Below, in pieces: positions 1-8,753 of a stretch of 64,000 bases of DNA; the stretch's first letter is position 1; every line of letters starts with the position of its first letter. A model generated the notes under the pieces. That model had not been told where the DNA came from. It saw only the letters and a list, made by a program, of their open reading frames with translations, and did no database searches. This stretch comes from Devosia sp. Root436 (lineage in GTDB: Bacteria; Pseudomonadota; Alphaproteobacteria; Rhizobiales; Devosiaceae). The stretch covers positions 62,001 to 126,000 of the forward strand of contig NZ_LMEM01000015.1 in the NCBI RefSeq assembly GCF_001426345.1, written 5' to 3'. The position numbers and the translations under genes are program-made.

Positions 1-78
1 CGCCCCCCACAAACAAACTCGATGTTGTCCCGCCAACGTCCGGTGGAAGAGCGATCCACCTTGCGGCTGTGGCGGGAT

Positions 79-114
79 CTCGGGATGGATCCTGGCTCAA
101 GGCCGGGATGACAC
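79..114. repeat. Family C intergenic repeat, copy 1
   Basis: A short mosaic reading GGGATGGATCCTGG then GGCCGGGATGACA. A related copy lies at 8631-8666 (AGGATGGATTCCGGCC then GAAATGACATCG). One strand of the copy at 8631 would translate as FRRRPESI, a peptide often seen where this repeat type falls in open frames of alpha- and other proteobacteria. I see no gene in the first 132 bases. Confidence 0.5.
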
Positions 115-138
115 CGTGGGTGTAGGAATATTGTGCCG

Positions 139-477
139 ATGACCTATGTCGTTACCGAAGACTGCATTGCCTGCAAGCATATGGATTGCGTGGAGGTTTG
201 CCCCGTGGATTGTTTCTATGAGGGCGAGAACATGCTGGTCATCAATTCGGACGAGTGCATAGATTGCGGCGTGTGCGAGCCGGAATGTCCCATCGACGCC
301 ATCAAGCCGGATATGGAGCCGGAACTGGCGCCGTGGATCGCGCTCAATCGCAAATATGCGAGGGTCTGGCCGAACATCACCGAAAAGGGTATTGCGCCGG
401 CCAATGCGAAGGCCATGGAAGGCGTGCCCAACAAGCTCCGCGACCTGTTCTCGGAACAGCCCGGAGAAGGATCGTGA
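139..477 (+). CDS. fdxA: Seven-iron ferredoxin (3Fe-4S/4Fe-4S), FdxA family
   Basis: A 112-residue cytoplasmic electron carrier. The cysteine pattern matches Azotobacter ferredoxin I shifted by one residue: Cys9, Cys17 and Cys50 would hold the 3Fe-4S cluster, and Cys21, Cys40, Cys43 and Cys46 the 4Fe-4S cluster, with Cys12 and Cys25 spare. The roughly 50-residue tail after the clusters is usual for FdxA. The frame is open from GTG 133, but ATG 139 gives the MTYVVTE start seen across the family. The stop TGA overlaps the GTG of the flavin reductase that follows, so the two are probably co-translated and may share reducing equivalents; the last point is inference. Confidence 0.93.
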   Translation: MTYVVTEDCIACKHMDCVEVCPVDCFYEGENMLVINSDECIDCGVCEPECPIDAIKPDMEPELAPWIALNRKYARVWPNITEKGIAPANAKAMEGVPNKLRDLFSEQPGEGS

Positions 478-1025
478 CTATAGCAATGGCCGATTTCGAC
501 CTGCCCGACGCCATGCGCCTGCGTCCGCCCCGGCAACCGGTGGTGGGCAATGCCGAATTCCGTTCCGCCATGGCGGGCATGGCGACGACGGTGAGCGTGG
601 TGACGGCGCGGCGCGGCAGCGAGCAGATCGGGCGGACGGTGACCTCGATGCTGTCGCTGTCGATGAACCCGCCGACCTTGCTGATTTCCATCGACATCAT
701 GAGCCGGCTGGCCGACCTGATCGCCAAGACGGGCGGATTCTCGCTGGCGCTGCTGGCCGATGACCAGGCCGAGGTGGCCGACGCCTTTGCCGGGCGAGTG
801 GAACCGGAAGAGCGGTTCAATACCGGGCAATGGAGCCAGTGGCATTCGGGACATCCGATGCTGCTGGGGGCGGTGACGGCGCTGGATTGCGACGTGATCG
901 GCGCGATCGAGACTGGAACGCATGTGCTGTTCGCCGGGGCGGTCATCGAGGCGGAGACGACGACCGGTCGCTCGCCGCTCTTGTGGCAAAGGCACGGCTA
1001 TCATGCCGTGGGCGGGCTCGACTGA
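474..1025 (+). CDS. Flavin reductase-like, FMN-binding protein
   Basis: A protein of about 183 residues with the split-barrel flavin reductase fold: an N-terminal stretch [21 protein letters not shown], then [17 protein letters not shown], which is the usual FMN contact region, and a C-terminal strand ending [10 protein letters not shown]. Such proteins use NAD(P)H to reduce FMN for a partner oxygenase, or act alone. The GTG at 474 overlaps the ferredoxin stop (GTGA) and has GGAG seven bases upstream; ATG 486 is the alternative start. The partner oxygenase is not visible here, so the substrate is unknown. Confidence 0.85.
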   Translation: MTIAMADFDLPDAMRLRPPRQPVVGNAEFRSAMAGMATTVSVVTARRGSEQIGRTVTSMLSLSMNPPTLLISIDIMSRLADLIAKTGGFSLALLADDQAEVADAFAGRVEPEERFNTGQWSQWHSGHPMLLGAVTALDCDVIGAIETGTHVLFAGAVIEAETTTGRSPLLWQRHGYHAVGGLD

Positions 1026-1115
1026 GCGGCGCGAAGCTGCCAAGCTGCAATCGATTGCGCCGCGCCGGCAACTTCCCTGCCCGCCCTGGCGTTTCCTCCG
1101 CCAAGGGAGGCCTTT

Positions 1116-1400
1116 ATGCCCCGGTTCTATTTTCACTATCGCACCGATGACGAGCTGATACCCGACAGGGATGGCAGCGAGTTGCCCGACCTCGAGGCGG
1201 CCGAGCACAATGCGGCGGCTTTGGCCAAGGCTATTGTCGAGCAGGCGGCCAGCACCGGCGGCGATACGCGGATTCCGCGCTCGATCGAGATCACCGACGC
1301 GGATGGGGAGGAACTGCTGTATCTGGTGTTCTGGGCCGGGCCAAAGACTGGGGCAGACGGGGAAGAGATTGAGCCGGTGGGGCCGACGACGGTGCATTGA
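1116..1400 (+). CDS. DUF6894-type small protein
   Basis: A 94-residue protein beginning MPRFYFHYRTDDELIPDRDG, the signature opening of the small DUF6894 proteins common in Rhizobiales. It continues with a helix containing AAEHNAAALAKAI and a strand region ELLYLVFW. There is no signal peptide or membrane segment. The ribosome site AAGGGAGG lies 5 bases before the ATG. The family has no known function. The gene stands alone, 90 bases after the flavin reductase, and is closed by a family A hairpin. Confidence 0.8.
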   Translation: MPRFYFHYRTDDELIPDRDGSELPDLEAAEHNAAALAKAIVEQAASTGGDTRIPRSIEITDADGEELLYLVFWAGPKTGADGEEIEPVGPTTVH

Positions 1401-1407
1401 TTGTGCC

Positions 1408-1458
1408 ACGCCCTCGTGGTTCGAGGCGCTGAAGAAGCGCACCTTACCATGAGGGCGT
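1408..1458. repeat. Family A palindromic repeat, copy 1
   Basis: An inverted repeat with 13-base arms: ACGCCCTCGTGGT at 1408-1420 and ACCATGAGGGCGT at 1446-1458 (one mismatch). It lies between the convergent DUF6894 gene and the sulfate-binding protein gene, where it may end transcription from both sides. Related copies are at 7499, 17417, 44945 and 50531. Confidence 0.75.
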
Positions 1459-1474
1459 TTGCATCTTGGGAGGA

Positions 1475-2506
1475 TTATTGCGCCGGGGTGCCGGTGTAGA
1501 TCTGGTCGAAGATGCCGCCGTCGCCGAAGAAGTGGGGCTGGGCTTCGCGCCAGCCGCCGAAATCGGCGATGGTCACGAGGTTGACGTCGCCGAAGCGGGC
1601 GATGTCATCGGGATTGGCCAGTTCCGGCTTGAAGGGGCGGTAATAGTTGGCGGCGGCGATCGCCTGGCCCTCGGGGGAATAGAGATATTCGAGATAGGCC
1701 TGGGCCAGGTCGGTATTGCCCTTCTTTTCGGCATTGCCAGTGACCAGAGCGACCGGAGGTTCGGCCAGGATCGAGATCGAGGGGGTCACGATATCGAAGG
1801 CGTCGGGGCCGAGTTCGTTGAGGGCCAGATAGGCCTCGTTTTCCCAGGCGAGCAGGACATCGCCGATGCCGCGCTGGACGAAGGTGGTGGTGGAGCCGCG
1901 GGCGCCGGTATCGAGCACGGGGACGTGCTTGTAGAGTTCGGTGACGAAGGCCTGCGCGGTTTCATCGGAGCCACCGGGCTGTGCCTTGGCCCAGGCCCAG
2001 GCTGCGAGCAGGTTCCAGCGGGCGCCGCCCGAGGTCTTGGGATTGGGCGTGATGACCTCAACGCCATCCTGGATCAGGTCGCCCCAATCCCTGAGGCCTT
2101 TGGGATTGCCCTTGCGCACCAGGAACACGATGGTCGAGGTGTAGGGGGCATTGTTGTTTTCGAAGGTGCCGCGCCAGTCGGCCGGGATCAGCGTGGGATC
2201 GGCATCGGAAATGGCGTTGATGTCGGATTCGAGCGCCAGGGTCACCACATCGGCCTCAAGGCCATCGATGACGGTGCGGGCCTGGGCGCCGGAGCCGCCA
2301 TGGGTCGCCTGCACGGCGACGGTCTCGCCGGTGGTTTGCTGCCAGTGGGCGACGAAGGCCTCGTTGAACTGCTGATAGAGTTCACGGGTCGGATCGTAGC
2401 TGACATTGATCAGGGTGCGATCCTGGCCGTGCGCCGTGACCGCGAAGCCCATCGTCAGCGATGCGGCAAGGGCGGCGTAGGCAATGAATTTCGGTGCGTT
2501 CTTCAT
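1475..2506 (-). CDS. sbp: Sulfate/thiosulfate ABC transporter substrate-binding protein
   Basis: A 343-residue periplasmic binding protein. Residues 1 to about 27 are a signal peptide (KFIAYAALAASLTMGFAV then AHGQ). The mature part opens with TLINVSYDPTRELYQQFN and contains HGGSGAQARTVIDGL, both typical of the Sbp/CysP family, and NPKTSGGARWN later. It should deliver sulfate or thiosulfate to a CysTWA permease. Unusually, no permease or ATPase gene is next to it: the neighbours are DUF6894 (convergent) and glutamate dehydrogenase (divergent). It must therefore work with a transporter encoded elsewhere, or serve as a stand-alone binder. Confidence 0.92.
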   Translation of the reverse strand: MKNAPKFIAYAALAASLTMGFAVTAHGQDRTLINVSYDPTRELYQQFNEAFVAHWQQTTGETVAVQATHGGSGAQARTVIDGLEADVVTLALESDINAISDADPTLIPADWRGTFENNNAPYTSTIVFLVRKGNPKGLRDWGDLIQDGVEVITPNPKTSGGARWNLLAAWAWAKAQPGGSDETAQAFVTELYKHVPVLDTGARGSTTTFVQRGIGDVLLAWENEAYLALNELGPDAFDIVTPSISILAEPPVALVTGNAEKKGNTDLAQAYLEYLYSPEGQAIAAANYYRPFKPELANPDDIARFGDVNLVTIADFGGWREAQPHFFGDGGIFDQIYTGTPAQ

Positions 2507-2813
2507 CTCTGTCTCCGCTGAGATCGAATGAATAAAAGACTATCAGACCAGTCGGGTATCGCAAGGCGATGGCTCGCACCATCCGCCGCGAGAAGAAAAT
2601 AGTTTGCTGCCGGGACGCCGAAAACGGGAATGAGCTCGCGACAACCTGCAAATCGGCCGGTCGCGCGCAAACCCATTCCAGAGTATGACCAGAAGGCTAA
2701 CGCGACCAGGATTGTCATTGGAGGATCGCGCGGCGGCTCTATTGTGCGAAGGGATGGCAGACAGGGGCGCGCGGGCTGCCTAGACTGCGCGTTGCGAGTT
2801 GGGGAGTCGTTGA
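2507..2813. other. Intergenic region between divergent sbp and glutamate dehydrogenase genes
   Basis: A 307-base stretch with no supported gene. It must hold the two divergent promoters. The sulfate-binding protein side is AT-richer and carries a small inverted repeat, GACT-N8-AGTC, around 2537-2552. The glutamate dehydrogenase side has GGGGAG before ATG 2814. I see no riboswitch fold or other conserved element. Confidence 0.4.
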
Positions 2814-5800
2814 ATGGATATGGGACAATCGAACCGTCCGGCGCTGCTGGACCGGGCTGCCGCTTTGGTCATGGAGGATGCGGGCTTTGCGCGCTTTTTC
2901 AAGGCCGCCATCCTGGCGACGGACAGCGAGGACCTGGGGCGCCAGTCCCCGCAGCGATTCGAGGCGGCCCTGCGGCACTCCTATGCCCAACTGCTCGCCT
3001 ATGGGGGGGATAACAGCCGGCTGACGGCCACGCTGCCGCAGAAATCGGGCGATCCGCTGGTGCTCGATATCATCTCGCCGGACATGCCGTTCATCGTCGA
3101 CAGCGCGCTGGCGGCGCTGCGGGCTGCCGGCGGCACGGTGCGCATGTTCACCCACCCCGTGGTGCGCATCGAGGGCGGCGCGGTGAGCGAAAATGGCAAG
3201 GCGCTGAGCGTGCTGCATATCCACAGCGACCCGGTGGCCGATGTCGCGGCGCTGACGGCGGAAATCGAAACCACGATGGCCGAGGTGACGCGCGCGGTGC
3301 GCGACTGGCAACCCATGCTGGAGCGGCTGCGCCAGGGCATCGCCACGCTGGAGCGGAGTCCGATCACGCCCAAGGACGAGCCGCTGCGCTTTCTCGACTG
3401 GCTGATCGAGCACAACTTCACGTTCCTGGGCATGCGGGACTACCGGCTTGATGGCGACGCGCTGAAGCCGGTGGCCGGGAGCGGGCTGGGCATCCTGCGC
3501 GACGCGGATGTGCGGGTGCTGCGCAGCGGAGCCAATTTCGTGGAATCGACGCCGCAGCACGCTGCGTTCATGACGTCGAGCGAGCCGCTGCTGGTGACCA
3601 AGGCCAATGTGCGGGCGCAGGTGCATCGGCGCGCGCATATGGACTATGTCGGCATCAAGATTTTCGGCGATGGCGGCAAGGCGGTGGGCGAATTGCGCAT
3701 TGTCGGGCTGTTCACCGCGCAGGCGCAGGCAACGCCCCATACCGATGTGCCGATCATCAGGCGCAAGATCGCCGAAGTGATGCGCCGGTCGGGTGTCGAT
3801 CCGCTGGGCCATGACGGGCGGGCGCTGCTGAGTGCGCTGGATTCCTATCCGCGCGATGAGCTGTTTCAGATCGGCATCGAGCAATTGTTCGAATTCGCCA
3901 CTGTCATTGCCGGGCTCTATGATCGGCCGCGGGTGCGAGTGCTGCCGCGCATCGACCGGTTCGACAATTTCGTCTCCATTCTCGTCTATGTGCCGCGCGA
4001 CCGCTATGACGGGGAAGCGCGGGCCCGCATCGCGCGCTACCTGGCGCAGGTCTATGACGGGCGCGTCTCGGCCTATTATCCGCATTTCCCGGAAGGGGAA
4101 CTGGTGCGGCTGCATGTGATCATCGGCCGGGTGGCGGGACCGACGCCGCAGCCAAGCCGGGCGGAACTCGAAGCCCGGGTGGATGCGCTGACATCCAATT
4201 TCGGCGACATGCTGGCAGCGACGGCGGACGATCCGGCGGCGATCAGCGATTATCGCGGGGCGTTTTCCACCGCATACCAGTCGCGCAATACCGCCGCCGA
4301 TGCGCATGCCGATATCGAGGTGCTGCGCGGGCTGGGCGATGGTGCGGGCGTGGCCATAAAGCTGCGGGAGCGCAGCGGGGCCGATGGCTCGCTGGGGCTC
4401 AAATTCTATCATCGCGAAAGCGCCATTCCGCTGAGCGACCGCGTGCCGATGCTGGAAGCCTTCGGGTTCCGGGTGATCGACGAGCGGACCTATACGATCG
4501 TGCCGCGCGACGGGGTGGAGCGGTATCTGCACGACATGGTGCTGGAACCGGCCGATGGCGTGAGCTTCGATGCGGCGCGCGGCGCAGCGGTCGAGGCGGG
4601 GCTGCTGGCGGTGTGGGTCGGACTGGCCGAGAGCGACCAGCTCAATACGCTGGTGAGCCGGACGGAACTGGGCTGGACCGACGCGGCATTGCTGCGGGCG
4701 CTGTCGCGCTATCTGCGGCAGGTGGGGACATCCTATTCGCAACGCTATATCGCGGCGGTGCTGGTGAAGCAGGCCGAGGCGGCGGCGGCGCTGGTGGCCT
4801 TGTTCAACGCCTTGCATGACCCTGCGCAGGCCGACCGCGAGGCTGGGGCCGAGGCGGCACGGGAGCGCATCGTGGCGGCGCTGGATGCCATGGCATCGCT
4901 GGACGAGGACACGATCATCCGCCGGTTCCAGAACCTGGTGGAAGCATCGGTGCGCACCAATGCGTTCCAGCGGGACAGCAATGGCAATCGCATGCCGGCG
5001 CTGGCGATCAAGTTCGACAGCGCCAAGGTGGACGGCATGGCGGCGCCGCGGCCCTATCGGGAAATCTCGGTCTATTCGCCGCGCGTAGAAGGCGTGCATC
5101 TGCGGTTTGGCGCCATTGCGCGCGGCGGCATCCGCTGGTCGGACCGGCCTGAGGATTTCCGGACCGAAGTGCTGGGGTTGGTCAAGGCGCAGCAGGTCAA
5201 GAATGCAGTGATCGTGCCGGTCGGCGCCAAGGGCGGCTTTGCACCCAAGCGCCTGGTGGCCGGCATGGCGCGCGAGGCGTTCCAGGCGGAGGGCACGGCC
5301 GCCTATACGATCTTCATCGGGGCCCTGCTCGATGTGACCGACAACCTGGTCAATGGGGCGGTGGTGCCACCCCAGAACGTGGTGCGACGGGATGGGGATG
5401 ACCCTTATCTCGTGGTGGCGGCCGACAAGGGCACGGCGAGTTTTTCGGACACGGCCAATGGGATCGCCATTTCGCGCGGCTTCTGGCTGGGCGACGCCTT
5501 CGCCTCGGGCGGCTCGGCCGGCTATGACCACAAGGAAATGGGCATTACCGCGCGCGGCGGCTGGGAGACGGTGAAGCGCCACTTCCGCGAAATGGACCGC
5601 GATATCCAGAAGCAACCGTTCACGGTTGTCGGCGTGGGCGACATGAGCGGTGACGTGTTCGGCAATGGCATGATGCTGTCGCCGCAGACGCGGCTGGTGG
5701 CAGCGTTCGACCATCGCGACATCTTCATCGATCCCAATCCCGATGCGGCGGTGAGCATGGCCGAGAGGCAGAGGCTGTTCGCCCTGCCCCGTTCGAGCTG

Positions 5801-7490
5801 GCAGGATTATGACAAGGGGCTGATTTCGGCAGGTGGCGGCGTGTTTCCGCGCTCGCTCAAATCGATCCCGCTGACACCGGAGATACAGGCGGCCCTGGGA
5901 CTGACGGCGAGCCATGCGACGCCGGCGGAAGTGATGACGGCCATTCTCAAGGCCGAGGTGGACCTCTTATGGTTCGGCGGCATCGGCACCTATATCCGTG
6001 CCAGTCTCGAAACCAATGCCGAGGTGGGCGACCGGGCCAATGACGCGATCCGCATTACCGGCAGCGACGTGCGGGCCAAGGTGGTGGGCGAAGGCGCCAA
6101 TCTGGGTGTGACGCAGCGCGGGCGCGTGGAATATGCGCTCAAGGGTGGGCGGATCAATACCGATGCCATCGACAATTCGGCCGGGGTGAACTCCTCGGAC
6201 CTGGAGGTCAACATCAAGATCGCGCTGGCGCCGAAGCTGGCGGACGGATCGCTGGCCATCGCGGCGCGCAACGATTTCCTCGTAACGATGACCGACGAGG
6301 TCGCGGCTTTGTGCCTGCGCAACAATTACCTGCAGGGGCTGGCGCTATCGCTGGCCGAGCGCAGCGGGCTGGGCGAATTGCCCGACCATCGCGAGCTGAT
6401 CGAGCGGCTGGAAGAGCGCGGGCTACTGGACCGGGCGGTGGAATTTTTGCCCGGCGATACGGCGCTGGACGCGCGGGCGGCGAGTGGCAAGGCGCTGACG
6501 CGGCCGGAACTGGCCGTGATCCTGGCCTATGCCAAGCTGACGCTCTACGCGGACCTGCTGGAGGGCAAATCGATCGACGACGCGTATCTGGCGGGCGAGC
6601 TCTACCGCTATTTCCCCGAGACGCTGCACATGGCCTATCCCGAGGCAGTGGCGCAGCATCGGCTGAAACGCGAGGTGATCGCCACGGTGCTGGCCAATGC
6701 GATGATCAATCGCGGCGGGCCGGCCTTCGTCACCGAACTCACGGCGGCGACCAGCGCCAGCCCGGGCGAGGTGGCCTTGGCCTATGCGGCGACGCGCGAC
6801 GTCTATGGGCTGAGCGAGCTCAACACGGCCATCGACGCGCTGGATGGCCAGGTCGCCGGGGCGGTGCAGCTCGAGCTTTATGCCGAAGTGATGGACCTGC
6901 TGCGGCAGGAAAGCCTGTGGTTCCTGCGCAATGCGGATGTGACGCAGGGACTGGCCGGGCTCGTGGAGCGGCATGCGGCGGGCGTCGCAGCGCTCAAGGC
7001 CATGCTGGGGACCGCCCTACCCGCTTCACTGGCCGAAGGCATTGCCCGGCGGGTGGCGGAACTGGTGGGCAAGGGCGTGCCCGAGGCGCTGGCGCAACGG
7101 ATCGCCGAGCTTTCGGTGCTCAGCTATGCCAGCGATATCGTGCTGGTCAGCGAACGTTCCGGCGTGAAGGTGGCAGAAGGGGCGGCGGCGTTCTTTGGGG
7201 TGTTCGCGGCATTCGCGCTGTGGCCGGTGATCGAGCAGGGCCGGGAGATCGTGCTCAGCGACCGGTTCGACCGCATGGCGCTGGACCGGGCGCTGGCCAA
7301 CCTGATGCGGGCGCAGCGCGACCTGACGGCGGATGTGCTCAAGAGCGAGAGCGGACTCGCCGGATGGACGGCACGGCCAGGCATCGCGCGCACGGCCGCG
7401 GCGGTGGCGGAACTGACGCAGGGGGAGTTGACGGTGTCGCGGCTGAGCGTGGCGGCGGGGTTGCTGGCGGATCTGGCGCAGGAGGTTTGA
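2814..7490 (+). CDS. gdhB: NAD-specific glutamate dehydrogenase, large (about 180 kDa) type
   Basis: A 1558-residue enzyme of the large bacterial NAD-GDH class known from Streptomyces, Pseudomonas and Caulobacter. It oxidises glutamate to 2-oxoglutarate and ammonium, so it works mainly in amino-acid catabolism. The long N-terminal part carries the ACT-like regulatory segments. The catalytic segment near residue 800 has VPVGAKGGFAPKR, the family's substrate-lysine motif, followed by DVTDNLV and SDTANGIA. Full length is intact. ATG 2814 has GGGGAG upstream; a second ATG lies two codons on. It is a monocistronic unit followed by a family A palindrome. Confidence 0.95.
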   Translation: MDMGQSNRPALLDRAAALVMEDAGFARFFKAAILATDSEDLGRQSPQRFEAALRHSYAQLLAYGGDNSRLTATLPQKSGDPLVLDIISPDMPFIVDSALAALRAAGGTVRMFTHPVVRIEGGAVSENGKALSVLHIHSDPVADVAALTAEIETTMAEVTRAVRDWQPMLERLRQGIATLERSPITPKDEPLRFLDWLIEHNFTFLGMRDYRLDGDALKPVAGSGLGILRDADVRVLRSGANFVESTPQHAAFMTSSEPLLVTKANVRAQVHRRAHMDYVGIKIFGDGGKAVGELRIVGLFTAQAQATPHTDVPIIRRKIAEVMRRSGVDPLGHDGRALLSALDSYPRDELFQIGIEQLFEFATVIAGLYDRPRVRVLPRIDRFDNFVSILVYVPRDRYDGEARARIARYLAQVYDGRVSAYYPHFPEGELVRLHVIIGRVAGPTPQPSRAELEARVDALTSNFGDMLAATADDPAAISDYRGAFSTAYQSRNTAADAHADIEVLRGLGDGAGVAIKLRERSGADGSLGLKFYHRESAIPLSDRVPMLEAFGFRVIDERTYTIVPRDGVERYLHDMVLEPADGVSFDAARGAAVEAGLLAVWVGLAESDQLNTLVSRTELGWTDAALLRALSRYLRQVGTSYSQRYIAAVLVKQAEAAAALVALFNALHDPAQADREAGAEAARERIVAALDAMASLDEDTIIRRFQNLVEASVRTNAFQRDSNGNRMPALAIKFDSAKVDGMAAPRPYREISVYSPRVEGVHLRFGAIARGGIRWSDRPEDFRTEVLGLVKAQQVKNAVIVPVGAKGGFAPKRLVAGMAREAFQAEGTAAYTIFIGALLDVTDNLVNGAVVPPQNVVRRDGDDPYLVVAADKGTASFSDTANGIAISRGFWLGDAFASGGSAGYDHKEMGITARGGWETVKRHFREMDRDIQKQPFTVVGVGDMSGDVFGNGMMLSPQTRLVAAFDHRDIFIDPNPDAAVSMAERQRLFALPRSSWQDYDKGLISAGGGVFPRSLKSIPLTPEIQAALGLTASHATPAEVMTAILKAEVDLLWFGGIGTYIRASLETNAEVGDRANDAIRITGSDVRAKVVGEGANLGVTQRGRVEYALKGGRINTDAIDNSAGVNSSDLEVNIKIALAPKLADGSLAIAARNDFLVTMTDEVAALCLRNNYLQGLALSLAERSGLGELPDHRELIERLEERGLLDRAVEFLPGDTALDARAASGKALTRPELAVILAYAKLTLYADLLEGKSIDDAYLAGELYRYFPETLHMAYPEAVAQHRLKREVIATVLANAMINRGGPAFVTELTAATSASPGEVALAYAATRDVYGLSELNTAIDALDGQVAGAVQLELYAEVMDLLRQESLWFLRNADVTQGLAGLVERHAAGVAALKAMLGTALPASLAEGIARRVAELVGKGVPEALAQRIAELSVLSYASDIVLVSERSGVKVAEGAAAFFGVFAAFALWPVIEQGREIVLSDRFDRMALDRALANLMRAQRDLTADVLKSESGLAGWTARPGIARTAAAVAELTQGELTVSRLSVAAGLLADLAQEV

Positions 7491-7498
7491 GGGGTACA

Positions 7499-7580
7499 GT
7501 GCCACGCCCTCATGGTGAGGCGGAGCGAAGCGACCCTCGAACCACCCTCATCCTGAGCCTGTCGAAGGAGGGCGTGGCAC
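7499..7580. repeat. Family A palindromic repeat, copy 2
   Basis: Perfect 13-base arms GTGCCACGCCCTC (7499-7511) and GAGGGCGTGGCAC (7568-7580) enclose further short palindromic parts, including CCTCATCCTGAGCCTGTCGA. It begins 9 bases after the glutamate dehydrogenase stop and could fold in the mRNA as a 3' hairpin. Confidence 0.8.
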
Positions 7581-7650
7581 CATGCGAAAGTCGGCCTTGT
7601 GTCAGACTGCGGCATCGGGAGACTGAAACCGCCGCTTCCGGAGTGTATTT

Positions 7651-8601
7651 ATGACCACCACCCTTGCCCAATGGCTTGCTGCCCAGCCCGTCGATCCCAA
7701 ACTCGCTTCGGTTGTCGCCACCATGGCGGCGGCGAGTGCGGGGATTGCCGCCGTGCTGCGGCTGGCGCCGATTGCCGGGCAGACGGGGCTCGCCGGGGCG
7801 ACCAATGTGCAGGGGGAGGCGCAGAAGGCGCTCGATGTGATCTCAAACGACATTGTTTTGAATCACATAAAGCAAAATCCCGAGATTTCGATTCTGGTGT
7901 CGGAAGAGCTGGATGAAGCGGTTCACATCGAGAATCAGGGTGGGTTCATGGTGGCGACGGACCCGTTGGACGGGTCTTCAAATCTGGACGTAAACGTCAC
8001 TGTCGGCACGATCTTTTCGGTTCTGGATGCCAGCAAAGGGTTGTTGCAGAAGGGTAGTGCGCAACTGGCGGCGGGATATGCCGCCTATGGGCCGGCGACG
8101 AGCCTGGTGCTGAGCTTCGGGACATCGACCACGGTGTTCACGCTGGATGGTTCGGGGACGTTTGTGCTGACGCAGGAGCGGGTGACGGTGGCGCCGGCAT
8201 CGGGCGAATATGCGATCAATACGGCGCGGGAGCGGTTCTGGGACGACGCGACGCGCGGCTATGTGGCCGAGAATGTAGCAGGGGAAACCGGGGCGGCGGG
8301 CAAGCGCTACAATATGCGCTGGGTCGGCTCGATGGTGGCGGACATTCATCGGATTTTGATGCGGGGCGGGATTTTCATGTATCCGCTCGACAGTGAGACC
8401 GTAAGCAAGGGCGGGCGGCTGCGGCTGCTGTACGAGGCCAATCCGATGGCGATGATCCTCGAAGCGGCGGGCGGGAAATCCACGACCGGGCGGGAGAAGA
8501 TACTGGAGCTGGTGCCGACGGGGATTCACCAGCGGGTGCCGGTGATTCTGGGGTCGGCAAAAGAGGTTGAGCGGGTCGAGGAGTGGTATCAGCGGGCGTA
8601 G
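7651..8601 (+). CDS. fbp: Class I fructose-1,6-bisphosphatase
   Basis: A 316-residue cytoplasmic enzyme hydrolysing fructose-1,6-bisphosphate in gluconeogenesis. Motifs include VSEELDE (about residue 90), the metal and phosphate site DPLDGSSNLDVN (about 105-116), NMRWVGSMVADIHRIL, and GGIFMYPLD. The length is slightly below the usual 330-340 residues because the N-terminus is short. It is transcribed alone, between a family A repeat and a family C repeat. A CysQ-type phosphatase of the same superfamily is encoded at 11080, but the MRWVGSMVADIH and YPLD motifs separate the two. Confidence 0.93.
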   Translation: MTTTLAQWLAAQPVDPKLASVVATMAAASAGIAAVLRLAPIAGQTGLAGATNVQGEAQKALDVISNDIVLNHIKQNPEISILVSEELDEAVHIENQGGFMVATDPLDGSSNLDVNVTVGTIFSVLDASKGLLQKGSAQLAAGYAAYGPATSLVLSFGTSTTVFTLDGSGTFVLTQERVTVAPASGEYAINTARERFWDDATRGYVAENVAGETGAAGKRYNMRWVGSMVADIHRILMRGGIFMYPLDSETVSKGGRLRLLYEANPMAMILEAAGGKSTTGREKILELVPTGIHQRVPVILGSAKEVERVEEWYQRA

Positions 8602-8630
8602 TACGGCGCTATCCCCTGGTCGTGGGAGAG

Positions 8631-8666
8631 ATATCAGGATGGATTCCGGCCTTCGCCGAAATGACA
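8631..8666. repeat. Family C intergenic repeat, copy 2
   Basis: AGGATGGATTCCGGCC with GAAATGACATCG, similar to the copy at 79-114. On the minus strand it would read FRRRPESI. It sits between fbp and the epimerase gene, in non-coding DNA. Confidence 0.5.
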
Positions 8667-8753
8667 TCGCGGATGAATTGCAACGTTGCTAAGCCCCCGC
8701 TATAGCTCGACTTATGAGGAGCCGGTGCGTGAGATTGCCGGCCGGGAGTTATC

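Noticed and set aside
255..473. Upstream extension of the flavin reductase through the ferredoxin gene
   Set aside because: The extension overlaps the ferredoxin in another frame and has no homology; the GTG at 474 overlaps the ferredoxin stop and has a ribosome site.
2739..5915. A 1058-codon open frame on the minus strand opposite the glutamate dehydrogenase gene
   Set aside because: Same artefact: the plus-strand protein is a full-length, motif-complete enzyme and the antisense product is Arg/His-rich without homology.
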